Positions 1 to 8,848 of a stretch of DNA of 64,000 nt are shown here, piece by piece. How positions within the stretch are numbered: the stretch's first letter is position 1; each line of letters begins with the position of its first letter. Location: positions 3,924,001 through 3,988,000 of the forward strand of contig NZ_LT906480.1 in assembly GCF_900186865.1 (NCBI RefSeq). The letters are read 5' to 3'. A program made the position numbers and the translations under genes. The DNA is from Stenotrophomonas maltophilia. GTDB taxonomy: Bacteria > Pseudomonadota > Gammaproteobacteria > Xanthomonadales > Xanthomonadaceae. The notes under the pieces were generated by a model. The model did not search any database. It was given only the letters and a program-made list of their open reading frames with translations, and was not told the origin of the DNA.

Positions 1-708
1 AGCCGAATTGGCGAGCACTTCGACCTGTCACTGGACTTCTTCCAGATCGACATCGACGATCGCATCGCGCTGTCGGAGAGCATCACCGGCGATGCACTGA
101 CCGACTACGTGGCCGCCAACTACGGCGTCAGCGGCCTGCAGAGCGCCAGTTTCTTCGTCAACGCCGCCGATACCCGCACCCGCGGCGCCGAGCTGGTGAG
201 CAACTGGCGCCAGTCACTGGGCGACGGCCAGCTGCTGCTGACCGGCACCTATGCGTACACCAAGACCACGCTGAAGAACGTGCTGGCTACGCCGGCGCAG
301 CTGCAGGCGCTCAACCCGAACTATGTGCTGTTCGGCATCGAAGAGACCAACACGCTCACCGATGCCACGCCGCGTACCCGCGGCAGCTTCTCGGCCGCAT
401 GGAGCAACGACCACTGGTCGCTGAGCAGCCGCGTGAACCGCTACGGCAGCGCCACCCGCGTGTTCAACTTCGGTGACGGCTACATCCCGCGCCAGACCTA
501 CCAGGCCGAGTGGCAGCTGGATGCGGAGGTCGAATACCGCATCACTCCGCGCTGGAGCGTGGCCATCGGCGGCCAGAACCTGACCGACAACTACCCGGAT
601 CGATCCAACAGCGATATCCACTACTTCGGCAACCTGCCGTATGACGTGCTGTCGCCGATCGGCAGCAACGGCGCGTACTACTACGGCCGCGTCCGCTATA
701 TGTTCTGA
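1..708 (+). CDS. TonB-dependent outer-membrane receptor, C-terminal fragment
   Basis: The reading frame is open from the first base, so the start, signal peptide, plug domain and most of the barrel lie outside the window. The 235 visible residues show alternating polar/aromatic beta-strand patterns typical of the C-terminal part of a TonB-dependent barrel. They include the family-like stretch GGQNLTDNYPDR near the end and a terminal VRYMF whose final Phe is the usual BAM recognition residue. The barrel would import a siderophore, vitamin or glycan across the outer membrane. The ligand cannot be told from this part. The gene ends just before a cluster of REP hairpins. Confidence 0.85.
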   Translation, partial: SRIGEHFDLSLDFFQIDIDDRIALSESITGDALTDYVAANYGVSGLQSASFFVNAADTRTRGAELVSNWRQSLGDGQLLLTGTYAYTKTTLKNVLATPAQLQALNPNYVLFGIEETNTLTDATPRTRGSFSAAWSNDHWSLSSRVNRYGSATRVFNFGDGYIPRQTYQAEWQLDAEVEYRITPRWSVAIGGQNLTDNYPDRSNSDIHYFGNLPYDVLSPIGSNGAYYYGRVRYMF

Positions 709-715
709 TCGCATT

Positions 716-882
716 GGGTGGGTGCGGACCGTTGGTCCGCACGACACGGTAGTGCCGGCCGCTGGCCGGCAACTTCGTGATCCGGGTGCGGATCTGCTTT
801 GGGCGGGTGCGGACCGTTGGCCCGCACTGTTTGAGCTGGATGCAGGCTGACCTGCCGTGCCGACCAACGGTCGGCACCCACC
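716..882. repeat. Cluster of four SMAG/REP-like palindromes
   Basis: Four hairpins lie in the gap between the receptor gene and otsB: GTGCGGACC-GTT-GGTCCGCAC (about 722-742), GTAGTGCCGGCCGCTGGCCGGCA (750-771), GTGCGGACCGTTGGCCCGCAC (807-826) and GTGCCGACCAACGGTCGGCAC (857-877). The second has the GTAG head typical of the SMAG family of Stenotrophomonas maltophilia. The last is a related inverted unit. They may act as a 3' stabilising or terminating structure for the receptor transcript. Confidence 0.8.
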
Positions 883-944
883 GAAGCAGGGCCGTAGCCT
901 GCCCTCGACCCCGCGTACACGCCCACGCTGGCAAGCTGGGCGTC

Positions 945-1703
945 ATGGCTGAACCGCTCCCCCTGCGTCCGCCACCGCCATTGCTGGACGACGCCTGTGC
1001 GTTGTTCCTCGATGTCGATGGCACCCTGATCGAATTCGCTGCACGCCCGGATGCCGTGCAGCTGCTGCCGGATGTGCGTGAAGCCATCGGCCGCATCAGC
1101 GACCGCCTGGAAGGTGCTGTGGCACTGGTCAGTGGTCGCCCGCTTGAACAGCTGGATCAACTGTTCGCCCCCCTGCAACTACCCGCCGCCGGCCTGCACG
1201 GCCATGAGCTGCGTGGCGAAGACGGTCGTGTGCTGCGCGACGAACACGACGACGACACCGCCGAATGGCTGCACGCGCTGCACCAGCAGGCGATGCGCTT
1301 CGCCCATGGGCATCCTGGCGTGCTGGTGGAAGACAAGGGCGTCGGCCTGGCCTTGCACTGGCGCGGTGCGCCGCATGCCGCCAGCGATGTCCGCGCGTTC
1401 GCTGACCGCCACGTGCGTGGCCGCACCAGCTACCGCCTGCAGCCTGGCGACCATGTGGTCGAGTTCGTACCTGTCGGCACCGACAAGGGCCGTGCCGTGC
1501 GCCGGATGATGCAGTACCTGCCCTTCCGCGGCCGCCTGCCGGTGTTCCTCGGTGATGACCTCACCGACGAATTCGGCTTCGATGCTGCCAACGGCCAGCA
1601 TGGCTGGAGCGTGCTGGTGGGTGAACGTGAACCCAGTGCGGCCGTGTTCGCGCTGCCCGACATACGCAGCGTGCACGCCTGGCTGCGTGAGAATGCCTAT
1701 TGA
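945..1703 (+). CDS. otsB: Trehalose-6-phosphate phosphatase
   Basis: This 252-residue HAD-superfamily phosphatase removes phosphate from trehalose-6-phosphate, the last step of OtsAB trehalose synthesis in the cytoplasm. Motif I is LFLDVDGTLIEF, with the nucleophile Asp23 and Asp25. Motif II-like VSGRP follows, and the metal-binding motif GDDLTDEFGF lies near residues 203-212. The ATG at 945 was preferred over an open extension reaching back to 777, because the extension would translate the REP hairpins. The stop overlaps the next frame (TTGA at 1700-1703), suggesting translational coupling to the GH15 gene. otsA closes the operon. Confidence 0.95.
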   Translation: MAEPLPLRPPPPLLDDACALFLDVDGTLIEFAARPDAVQLLPDVREAIGRISDRLEGAVALVSGRPLEQLDQLFAPLQLPAAGLHGHELRGEDGRVLRDEHDDDTAEWLHALHQQAMRFAHGHPGVLVEDKGVGLALHWRGAPHAASDVRAFADRHVRGRTSYRLQPGDHVVEFVPVGTDKGRAVRRMMQYLPFRGRLPVFLGDDLTDEFGFDAANGQHGWSVLVGEREPSAAVFALPDIRSVHAWLRENAY

Positions 1704-1744
1704 CCCGGCCAACCCCCACGGCCGCAACCGAGATGTACCGCGTG

Positions 1745-3526
1745 ATGACCCAACCCGATCTTGATCTGGGCGTGGTCGGCAACGGCAGCTTCGGCGCCCT
1801 GGTCGACAAACATGCCCGCGTTGTCTGGAGCTGCCTGCCCACCTTCGACGGCGACCCGACCTTCTGCGCCCTGCTCGGCCCCAACCAGCAGACCGGCGGC
1901 GACTTCGCCATCGAGCTGGAGGACTTCGCGAGCAGCGAGCAGGAATACCTCACCAACACTGCGATCCTGCGCACCGTGCTGCGTGACACGCAGGGCGGCG
2001 CATTGGAAATCCTCGATTTCGCCCCGCGCTGGCGCCAGAACGATCGCTTCTACCGCCCGGTCAGCCTGATCCGCCAGGTGCGTCCGCTGGCTGGCAGCCC
2101 GCGCATCACCGTGCGTGCGCGACCACTGGCGGACTGGGGCGCACGCGTGCCCGAATCCACCTGGGGCAGCAACCATGTGCGCTGGATCCTGCCCGAACAC
2201 GTGCTGCGGCTGACCACCGATGTGCCGGTGCGCTTCGTGCGCGACGGCCTGCCGTTCGTGCTCAACCATCCGATTCACCTGATCCTGGGCGTGGATGAAT
2301 CGCTCAATCGTTCGATCAGCGGCTACGTGCAGGAAGCCTTCCAGCGCACCCGCGACTACTGGCGCGAGTGGGTGCGCTACCTGTCCATTCCACTGGAATG
2401 GCAGGACGCGGTCATCCGCAGTGCGATCACGTTGAAGCTGTGCCAGTACGAGGACAGCGGCGCGATCATCGCGGCGATGACCACTTCCATTCCGGAAGCA
2501 CCCGGCAGCGTGCGCAACTGGGACTACCGCTACTGCTGGCTGCGCGACGCGGCCTTCGTGGTGCGGGCGCTGAACCGTCTCGGCGCAACGCGCACGATGG
2601 AACAGTTCCTCGGCTACATCTTCAACCTGGCCACCACCGACGGCACGCTGCAGCCGCTGTATGGCATCGGCTTCGAGGCCAAGCTGGACGAAGACGAAGT
2701 GCCCAGCCTGTCCGGTTATCGCGGCATGGGCCCGGTACGGCGCGGCAACCTGGCCTGGGTGCAGCGCCAGCACGATGTCTACGGCAGCGTGGTGCTGGCG
2801 TCCACGCAGCTGTTCTTCGACCGGCGCCTGCAGGACCCGGGTGATGCGCACACCTTTGCCCGCCTGGAACCCCTGGGCGAACAGGCCTTCGCCCTGCACG
2901 ACGTACCCGATGCCGGCCTGTGGGAATTCCGCGGCCGCACCGAAGTGCACACCTACACCAGCGCGATGTGCTGGGCCGCCTGCGACCGCCTGTGCAAGAT
3001 CGCCGTGCGCCTGAAGCGTGACGACCGCGCGCATTACTGGCGCGAGCGCGCCGACACCATCCACGCGCGCATCATGGCCGAATCCTGGAACGAGGAGCTG
3101 GGCCACTTCACCGATACCTTCGGCGGCCATCGGCTGGATGCCTCGCTGCTGCTGCTGGCCGATATCGGTTTCATCGACGCGCTGGACGCCCGCTTCATCG
3201 CCACCGTCGATGCCATCGGCCGCGACCTCAAGCATGGCAATTCGCTGTACCGCTATGTCGCGCCGGATGACTTCGGTGAGCCGGAGACCAGCTTCACCAT
3301 CTGCACCTTCTGGTACATCGACGCGCTGGCCGCGATCGGGCGCATGGATGAAGCACGTGAGATGTTCGAGCTGCTGCTGAAGCAGCGCAACCACCTGGGC
3401 CTGCTGTCGGAGGATCTGGCCTTCGACAGCGGCGAGGCCTGGGGCAATTTCCCGCAGACCTATTCGCACGTCGGCCTGATCACCGCCGCAATGCGCCTGT
3501 CGCGGTCCTGGCAGGAGGCATCGTGA
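1745..3526 (+). CDS. Glycoside hydrolase family 15 protein (glucoamylase/trehalase-like)
   Basis: A protein of about 593 residues with the bacterial GH15 layout: an N-terminal beta-rich domain (roughly 1-215) and an (alpha/alpha)6 catalytic barrel. Recognisable blocks are DLDLGVVGNG at the N-terminus, RNWDYRYCWLRDAAF in the barrel, and EDLAFDSGEAWGNFPQTYSH near the C-terminus, where GH15 enzymes carry a catalytic acid. Relatives are glucoamylases, alpha-glucosidases or trehalases. Lying between otsB and otsA suggests action on trehalose or related glucosides, which is inference. The start is uncertain: ATG 1745 fits the family N-terminus, ATG 1733 and TTG 1700 (overlapping the otsB stop) are also in frame. 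The end overlaps otsA by 4 nt. Confidence 0.9.
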   Translation: MTQPDLDLGVVGNGSFGALVDKHARVVWSCLPTFDGDPTFCALLGPNQQTGGDFAIELEDFASSEQEYLTNTAILRTVLRDTQGGALEILDFAPRWRQNDRFYRPVSLIRQVRPLAGSPRITVRARPLADWGARVPESTWGSNHVRWILPEHVLRLTTDVPVRFVRDGLPFVLNHPIHLILGVDESLNRSISGYVQEAFQRTRDYWREWVRYLSIPLEWQDAVIRSAITLKLCQYEDSGAIIAAMTTSIPEAPGSVRNWDYRYCWLRDAAFVVRALNRLGATRTMEQFLGYIFNLATTDGTLQPLYGIGFEAKLDEDEVPSLSGYRGMGPVRRGNLAWVQRQHDVYGSVVLASTQLFFDRRLQDPGDAHTFARLEPLGEQAFALHDVPDAGLWEFRGRTEVHTYTSAMCWAACDRLCKIAVRLKRDDRAHYWRERADTIHARIMAESWNEELGHFTDTFGGHRLDASLLLLADIGFIDALDARFIATVDAIGRDLKHGNSLYRYVAPDDFGEPETSFTICTFWYIDALAAIGRMDEAREMFELLLKQRNHLGLLSEDLAFDSGEAWGNFPQTYSHVGLITAAMRLSRSWQEAS

Positions 3527-4887
3527 GTCGTCTGGTCGTGGTCTCAAACCGTGTGGCCGTGCCCGGCGAGAACCGCGCCGGCGGCCTGGCTGTCGGCCTG
3601 CTGGCTGCCCTGAAGGAACGCGGCGGCCTGTGGTTCGGCTGGAGCGGCAAGACGGTGAAGGAAGGCAGCGGCACGCTGCACCGGCAGAAAGACGGTGACA
3701 TCGACTACGTCACCATGGACCTGAGCAAGCGCGAGGTCGATGGCTACTACAACGGCTTCGCCAACCGCACCTTGTGGCCGCTGCTGCACTTCCGCCTGGA
3801 TCTGGTCGACTACGACCGCGGCACCCGCGAGACCTACCACAAGGTCAACGCGCTGTTCGCCGACAAGCTCGCGCCACTGCTGCGCGAGGACGACATCGTC
3901 TGGATCCACGACTACCACCTGATCCCGCTCGGTGCGCTGCTGCGCGAGCGCGGCATCGGTTGTCGCATAGGCTTCTTCCTGCATATCCCGATGCCGTCTG
4001 CCGACCTGCTGCAGGCGATGCCCGACCACCTGCGGCTGTTCTCCGCGCTGTACGCCTACGACCTGGTCGGCTTCCAGACCCAACGCGACGCTGATCGCTT
4101 CCAGACCTACCTGCGCCTGTTCGGCGGCGGCCGCGTGCTCGACAACGGCGAGCTGGAAGCACCGGGCGGGCGCCGCTTCCGTGCCGCCGCCTTCCCGATC
4201 GGCATCGACACCGAGCTGATCGCACGCCAGGCCGGCACCGCGGCCACCAAGGCCGCCGTGAAGAACCTGCGCGCCAGTCTGCGCGATCGCCAGCTGGCGA
4301 TCGGCGTGGATCGCCTGGACTATTCCAAGGGCCTGCCCGAACGCTTCCTTGGCTTCGAGCGCTATCTTGAGCGCCACCCCGACCAGCGCGGCTCGCTGAC
4401 CTACCTGCAGATCGCCCCGGTCTCGCGCGGCGATGTCACCGAGTACCGGCAGCTGCGCAGCCAGCTGGAACAGATCGCCGGCCACATCAATGGTGGTCAC
4501 GCCGAACCTGACTGGACGCCGCTGCGCTACGTCAACCAGAACTTCACCCATGCCACCCTCACCGGCTTCTACCGGGCGGCGGCGGTCGGCCTGGTCACGC
4601 CGTTGCGCGATGGAATGAACCTGGTGGCCAAGGAATACGTGGCGTCGCAGGACCCGGAAGATCCCGGCGTGCTGGTGTTGTCGCTGCTGGCCGGCGCTGC
4701 CGACGAACTCAAGCAGGCATTGCTGGTCAACCCGCACGATCTGGACGGCGTGGCCGACGCCATCGCCACGGCAGCAACGATGTCACTGAGCAGGCGCAAG
4801 GAACGCTGGCACGCGATGATGGATCACCTGCGCACCTACGACATCAATCACTGGCGCCGCAGCTATCTGGACGCGCTGGAAGGTTGA
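3523..4887 (+). CDS. otsA: Alpha,alpha-trehalose-phosphate synthase (UDP-forming)
   Basis: This 454-residue GT20 glycosyltransferase makes trehalose-6-phosphate from UDP-glucose and glucose-6-phosphate. Family blocks are visible: SNRVAVPG at the N-terminus, DIVWIHDYHLIPLG in the acceptor/donor cleft, GVDRLDYSKGLPERF, and VTPLRDGMNLVAKEYVA near the nucleotide site. The start is GTG within GTGA, overlapping the stop of the GH15 gene, so translation is probably coupled. Length matches bacterial OtsA. A strong bidirectional hairpin follows immediately. Osmotic or stationary-phase control is typical of otsBA, but no promoter feature is visible here. Confidence 0.96.
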   Translation: MSRLVVVSNRVAVPGENRAGGLAVGLLAALKERGGLWFGWSGKTVKEGSGTLHRQKDGDIDYVTMDLSKREVDGYYNGFANRTLWPLLHFRLDLVDYDRGTRETYHKVNALFADKLAPLLREDDIVWIHDYHLIPLGALLRERGIGCRIGFFLHIPMPSADLLQAMPDHLRLFSALYAYDLVGFQTQRDADRFQTYLRLFGGGRVLDNGELEAPGGRRFRAAAFPIGIDTELIARQAGTAATKAAVKNLRASLRDRQLAIGVDRLDYSKGLPERFLGFERYLERHPDQRGSLTYLQIAPVSRGDVTEYRQLRSQLEQIAGHINGGHAEPDWTPLRYVNQNFTHATLTGFYRAAAVGLVTPLRDGMNLVAKEYVASQDPEDPGVLVLSLLAGAADELKQALLVNPHDLDGVADAIATAATMSLSRRKERWHAMMDHLRTYDINHWRRSYLDALEG

Positions 4888-4959
4888 GGAAAAAAGGGGA
4901 CGGAGGGGATCAAGGCAGTTGTGCACAGACGCCTTGATCCCCTCCGTCCTCTTTTTCCT
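4886..4959. terminator. Bidirectional terminator-like inverted repeat
   Basis: A nearly perfect stem pairs GGGGACGGAGGGGATCAAGGC (about 4896-4915) with GCCTTGATCCCCTCCGTCC (4931-4949). An A-run lies before it and a T-run after it, so it can work in both directions between the convergent otsA and DCC-family genes. A GGGGACGGAGGGGAT hairpin seen between genes recalls a dispersed xanthomonad repeat (from memory). Confidence 0.8.
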
Positions 4960-5397
4960 TCAATCCAGGAATCGCGCTGCCTGCTCCGGTGCGGGCAGAT
5001 GACAGGCGTCGTGCCGCCCGAACCAGCGGTAGCGGTTGCGCGCCAGCGCGCGGTACGCGGCATCACGCCAGCCGCGCGGCACTGCCCGCAACACGCCGAT
5101 CAGGCGCCAGGCGCCGCCCAGCCCCGCCAGCACGCGCAGGATCGCATCGGTATCGGTCCAGGCGCCCTGCGCGTCCAGCAGCAGGAACGACATCGGGTCC
5201 TGCGGGTCCAGCCCGTGCGCGCGCAACATCGCGCTGCCCTGCTGCCCCTGCATCGCCGCAAAGCGGTAGCGCCCCGCGCGGTCGAAACGCAGCAGGAAGC
5301 GCACCCAGCGGTTGCACAGCGCGCATACGCCATCGAATACGATCATCGCGCTGCCCGCCTCGGCGGCGGCCTCACTGCGGTTCGAGCCAACCTTCAT
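4960..5397 (-). CDS. DCC family (DUF393) thiol-disulfide oxidoreductase-like protein
   Basis: A protein of up to 145 residues belonging to the DUF393/DCC family, named for its conserved Asp-Cys-Cys positions. The signature IVFDGVCALCNRWVRFLL gives the DGVCxxC motif, and LDPQDPMSFLLLD follows as in relatives. The role of the family is not established and a redox function is only inferred from the CxxC. The ORF start at 5397 overlaps the DUF4166 gene by 26 nt. An internal ATG at 5346 gives a shorter protein beginning MIVFDGVC and is a reasonable alternative. It is the last gene of the rluD-pgeF-DUF4166 cluster. Confidence 0.85.
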   Translation of the reverse strand: MKVGSNRSEAAAEAGSAMIVFDGVCALCNRWVRFLLRFDRAGRYRFAAMQGQQGSAMLRAHGLDPQDPMSFLLLDAQGAWTDTDAILRVLAGLGGAWRLIGVLRAVPRGWRDAAYRALARNRYRWFGRHDACHLPAPEQAARFLD

Positions 5398-5896
5398 AGC
5401 GGATCAGGGCTCCCGCCCAGGGCAGCGTCACATCGACCAGGAAAGTGTAACGCTCGCCCTGCCAGGCTTCGCGGCAACGTACGCCACCAAACCAGCGCCT
5501 CGGCAGCGGCAGCAGCCCGAACGCCCAGACCCGGCGCACCGACCAGTCGATGCCACCCTCGCGGGCCTGCAGATCAAACTCGAAGCGCACCGCGCCCAAC
5601 TGCTCGCGCAGGCAGCCCTCGTGCGCCCACAGCCGCGACACCATCGGCCAGCGGCCAAACTGCCGCGCCCACTGCTCGCCCTGCCCGTGTGCACTGAACG
5701 CCACTTCGGTCGGCAACGCTCCACCGTCCTTCGGCAGCCGCGCCAACGCGGCCAACAGCGGCACCAGCCAGTGCCGCCCCCTCACGATACGCGCCTGCCC
5801 CACGTAGCGGCAGGGCAACGGCGCGGCATGCAACGCCTGCACCGGCGCGGCCAGGGTGGCGAAGGCCGGCCCCAGCACGCGCGCGAACAGCGGCAA
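5372..5896 (-). CDS. DUF4166 domain protein
   Basis: A protein of about 174 residues with the DUF4166 pattern: it begins LPLFARVLGPAFATLAAPVQALH, followed by WLVPLLAALARLP and, towards the end, ALIRYEGWLEPQ. The family function is unknown. The open frame extends upstream to 6070, but that part is antisense-like overlap with pgeF. A non-ATG start immediately after the pgeF stop (TTG at 5896, or GTG at 5878) is most likely. The gene is therefore packed between pgeF and the DCC gene, suggesting cotranscription. Confidence 0.75.
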   Translation of the reverse strand: MPLFARVLGPAFATLAAPVQALHAAPLPCRYVGQARIVRGRHWLVPLLAALARLPKDGGALPTEVAFSAHGQGEQWARQFGRWPMVSRLWAHEGCLREQLGAVRFEFDLQAREGGIDWSVRRVWAFGLLPLPRRWFGGVRCREAWQGERYTFLVDVTLPWAGALIRYEGWLEPQ

Positions 5897-5898
5897 GG

Positions 5899-6669
5899 TC
5901 AGGGCGCGATCCAGGCCAGCGTCGCCATGCGCCCGGTGCGACGGTCGCGCCGGTGCGAATACAGGTCCGGATCGGCCATGGTCGACACCGTGCCGCCATG
6001 GACCTGCGCCGGGTCCATGCCCGCCGCCTGCAACCGCTGCCGCGCCAGCGCGAACAGGTCCACCTTCCAATGGCCTGCGCGGGTGGCCACGAACGCCGCC
6101 TCGGCGGCCGGATCATGGCCGACGAAGGCGTGGTAGACCTCCTCGCCGATCTCGTAGTCGGCCGGTCCGGCGGCCGGGCCCAGCCAGGCCCGCAGCTGCG
6201 CCGGCGGCGTCTGCATGGCGGCCACGGTGGCCTCCAGCATGCCATCGGCCAAGCCACGCCAGCCTGCGTGGGCCGCGCCCACCTCACTGCCATCGGCGGC
6301 GGCAAACACCACGGGCAGGCAGTCGGCAGTCAGGATCGCCAGCACCACGCCCGGCACCGAGGTCACTGCGGCATCGGCCACCGGCTCGCTTGCGCCGGGC
6401 ACCGGCGGCGCGGTGAAGCGCAGCACGGTGCTGCTGTGCACCTGGCGCAGCCAGTGCGGTGTCGAGGGCAGCCCCAGCCCCTGCTGCAGCAGCTGGCGGT
6501 TGTGCTCTACGTTGGCTGGGGTATCACCGTCGGCCGCGTGCCGGTTGCCCAGGTTGAACTGCGCGAACGGCGCCGGCGAAATGCCCGCACCGTGCCGACG
6601 CGTGGTCAGCGCATTGACGCCCGGCGGCGCCGGCCAGTCCGCCTGCAGCACCGGCAGCACGGCGGCCAT
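5899..6669 (-). CDS. pgeF: Peptidoglycan editing factor PgeF (YfiH/laccase-domain family)
   Basis: A 256-residue member of the YfiH/multicopper-polyphenol-oxidoreductase-like family. The metal-binding pattern is intact: RQVHSSTV, LTADCLPVVF and VGAAHAGWRGLADGM provide the conserved His, Cys and His. In E. coli, PgeF keeps incorrect amino acids out of the muropeptide stem; family members also act as purine nucleosidases. The ATG at 6669 shares one base with the rluD stop (TGATG), showing tight coupling. The pair rluD-pgeF is a common proteobacterial arrangement. Confidence 0.93.
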   Translation of the reverse strand: MAAVLPVLQADWPAPPGVNALTTRRHGAGISPAPFAQFNLGNRHAADGDTPANVEHNRQLLQQGLGLPSTPHWLRQVHSSTVLRFTAPPVPGASEPVADAAVTSVPGVVLAILTADCLPVVFAAADGSEVGAAHAGWRGLADGMLEATVAAMQTPPAQLRAWLGPAAGPADYEIGEEVYHAFVGHDPAAEAAFVATRAGHWKVDLFALARQRLQAAGMDPAQVHGGTVSTMADPDLYSHRRDRRTGRMATLAWIAP

Positions 6670-7670
6670 CACCAGCGGTCCCGCTCACGCGCGGCGAAGG
6701 CTTCGCTGTCTTCGCGCAGCACCTTCATCAGGTGCAGCATGTCCTCCGGCACCGGCGCGGTGTTGCGCACCAGCTCACCAGTGATCGGGTGCGTGAACTC
6801 CAGGGTCTCGGCGTGCAGGGCCTGGCGCTTGAAGCCACGCAGCGCGGCCACCAGCTCATCGCTGGCCCCCTTGGGCAGCTTCAGCGCACCGCCGTACAGC
6901 GGGTCACCGATGATCGGATGGCGCACATGCGCCATGTGCACGCGGATCTGGTGGGTACGGCCGGTTTCCAGGCGGCACTCCAGCGCGGTGTGCGCACGGA
7001 AGCGCTCGCGCAGGCGGTAGTGGGTGATCGCTTCCTTGCCGTCCTCGCGCACCGCCATCTTCAGGCGGTCGCGCGGGTGGCGGTCGATCGGGGCATCGGC
7101 GGTACCGCCGGCCACCAGCGCACCCATCACGATGGCCAGGTACTGGCGGTGCACGTCGCGTGCGGCCAGCTGCTCGACCAGCGCGGTCTGCGCTTCCAGG
7201 GTCTTGGCCACCACCATCACGCCACTGGTGTCCTTGTCCAGGCGGTGCACGATGCCCGCGCGCGGCAGCACCGCCACCGACGGATCGCGGAACAGCAGGG
7301 CGTTGACCAGGGTGCCGCTGTGGTTGCCCGCGCCCGGGTGCACCACCAGGCCGACCGGCTTGTTGATCACCAGCAGGTGCTCGTCCTCGAACAGCACGTC
7401 CAGCGGGATGTCCTCCGGCTGGGCGTCGGTCTGGGTTTCCAGTACCACGTTGAGGGTCACCACCTCGCCACCGCGCAGCGGATCGCGCGGGCGCACCTGG
7501 GCGCCGTCCAGCAGGACCTCCCCGGCCTTGATCCACTCGGTCAGGCGCGAACGCGAGTATTCGGGGAACAATTCGGCCACCACGGCGTCGAAACGGCGGC
7601 CGGCAGCGGTGTCGGGGACGATGGCCTGGCGGGCCGATTCAGAGGGTTGTTCAGACATGGCAGGGGGCAT
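6669..7670 (-). CDS. rluD: 23S rRNA pseudouridine synthase RluD
   Basis: A 333-residue RluA-family pseudouridine synthase expected to modify positions 1911/1915/1917 in helix 69 of 23S rRNA. An N-terminal S4 domain ([18 protein letters not shown]) precedes the catalytic domain, which carries [16 protein letters not shown] with the catalytic Asp and later [16 protein letters not shown] second in-frame ATG at 7658 (MSEQPSES) may be the true start. The gene is divergent from bamD, an arrangement found in many gammaproteobacteria, and leads the cluster that runs into pgeF. Confidence 0.95.
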   Translation of the reverse strand: MPPAMSEQPSESARQAIVPDTAAGRRFDAVVAELFPEYSRSRLTEWIKAGEVLLDGAQVRPRDPLRGGEVVTLNVVLETQTDAQPEDIPLDVLFEDEHLLVINKPVGLVVHPGAGNHSGTLVNALLFRDPSVAVLPRAGIVHRLDKDTSGVMVVAKTLEAQTALVEQLAARDVHRQYLAIVMGALVAGGTADAPIDRHPRDRLKMAVREDGKEAITHYRLRERFRAHTALECRLETGRTHQIRVHMAHVRHPIIGDPLYGGALKLPKGASDELVAALRGFKRQALHAETLEFTHPITGELVRNTAPVPEDMLHLMKVLREDSEAFAARERDRW

Positions 7671-7771
7671 TCTTTGAAATTTTGGGGTCCCGGCGGCCGG
7701 TTTCAGTCGCTGGACAGGACACTAGGCTATCATCGACCCTTCGTATTCCAGCCGCGTCCCGCCTTGACCTC

Positions 7772-8659
7772 ATGATCCGACGCTCCTCCATGCTCTCCGC
7801 GCCCGTCCGCCTCACCGCCCTGCTGCTGGTGCTGGTCATCGCCGCCACCGGCTGCCACCGTGGCGCCAAGAAGGGCGATCGCCCCGATGAAGGGACGCCG
7901 GTCGAACAGTTGTACGAGAAGAGCCACAAGCTGATGCAGGGTGGCAACTGGAGCGGGGCTGAAACCAGCTTCCGCCGCCTCGTGGCCCAGTATCCGTACG
8001 GCCCGTATACCGAACAGGCGATGATCGAAACCGCCTACGCGCAGTACAAGGCCGGCAAGCACGACGATGCGGTGTCCAGCATCGACCGCTTCATCCGTAC
8101 CTACCCGACCCATCGCAACATCGCGTACCTGTACTACCTGCGCGGCCTGGCCAACTCCAACCGCAGTACGGTTTTCCTGCGCCGCGTATGGTCACTGGAT
8201 GCCAGCCGCCGCGATCTGTCCACGCCGCACCAGGCGTATTCGGACTTCAACATCGTGGTGGACCGTTACCCGAACAGCCGCTACGCCGCCGATGCGCGCC
8301 AGCGCATGCTGGAGCTGCGTGACGTGTTCGCCCAGCATGAGCTGGACAACGCCCTGTACTACATGCGCCGCGGCGCCTGGGTCTCGGCCGCCGGCCGCGC
8401 CAACTACCTGCTGGAAACCTATCCGCAGAGCGCGTTCCAGTACGATGCCGTCGCCGTCCTGGCCGATTCCTACACCCACCTGGGCAACAAGACCCTGGCC
8501 GACGACGCCCGCCGCGTCCTGCAGCTGAACCAGCCGGACCACCCGTGGCTGGAAGGCAAGTGGCCAAAGTATCCGTGGATGATCCGCAAGCTGAACCCGT
8601 TCGCTGGCGAAAAGTCCGCCAGCACCGGCCAGCGCAACGCGCGACTGGAAAAGAAGTAA
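7772..8659 (+). CDS. bamD: Outer-membrane protein assembly factor BamD
   Basis: A 295-residue TPR lipoprotein of the BAM complex that folds barrels into the outer membrane. The N-terminus has a hydrophobic signal with lipobox VIAATGC, giving lipidation at the Cys of CHRG. TPR-like repeats follow (LMQGGNWSGAETSFRRLVAQYPYGPY, then AYAQYKAGKHDDAVSSIDRFIRTYPTH), the usual BamD pattern. ATG 7790 is an alternative start that still leaves a signal peptide. It is transcribed away from rluD and ends at a clear terminator. Confidence 0.95.
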   Translation: MIRRSSMLSAPVRLTALLLVLVIAATGCHRGAKKGDRPDEGTPVEQLYEKSHKLMQGGNWSGAETSFRRLVAQYPYGPYTEQAMIETAYAQYKAGKHDDAVSSIDRFIRTYPTHRNIAYLYYLRGLANSNRSTVFLRRVWSLDASRRDLSTPHQAYSDFNIVVDRYPNSRYAADARQRMLELRDVFAQHELDNALYYMRRGAWVSAAGRANYLLETYPQSAFQYDAVAVLADSYTHLGNKTLADDARRVLQLNQPDHPWLEGKWPKYPWMIRKLNPFAGEKSASTGQRNARLEKK

Positions 8660-8690
8660 AAGAAGGCCCCGAAAGGGGCCTTTTCTTTGT
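8660..8690 (+). terminator. Rho-independent terminator after bamD
   Basis: The stem AAGGCCCC-GAAA-GGGGCCTT is followed by TTCTTT and begins a few bases after the bamD stop codon. Confidence 0.9.
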
Positions 8691-8848
8691 CGGCAGATCC
8701 ACGCCATGCGTGGAGGGTTCGCGCGACCATGGACCACGACACTAGGAATTCTACGAATCCCCGGCGGATGCGACGCCGGTCCCAATCGGCGTAGGTGAGG
8801 CCCTCCACACTGCGGCGCAACGGCCATCCCGGCCGTGAAGGAGCGCCC

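Noticed and set aside
777..944. N-terminal extension of OtsB through the REP cluster
   Set aside because: The extension would translate two REP hairpins and adds residues absent from OtsB; ATG 945 leads directly into the conserved domain.
1697..3547. A 616-codon open frame antisense to the GH15 gene
   Set aside because: It has no recognisable motif and a composition typical of antisense frames at high GC; the plus-strand GH15 signatures are complete.
5897..6070. Upstream extension of the DUF4166 protein
   Set aside because: It overlaps the 3' end of pgeF completely and is Gly/Arg-rich without similarity; a start after the pgeF stop fits the domain.
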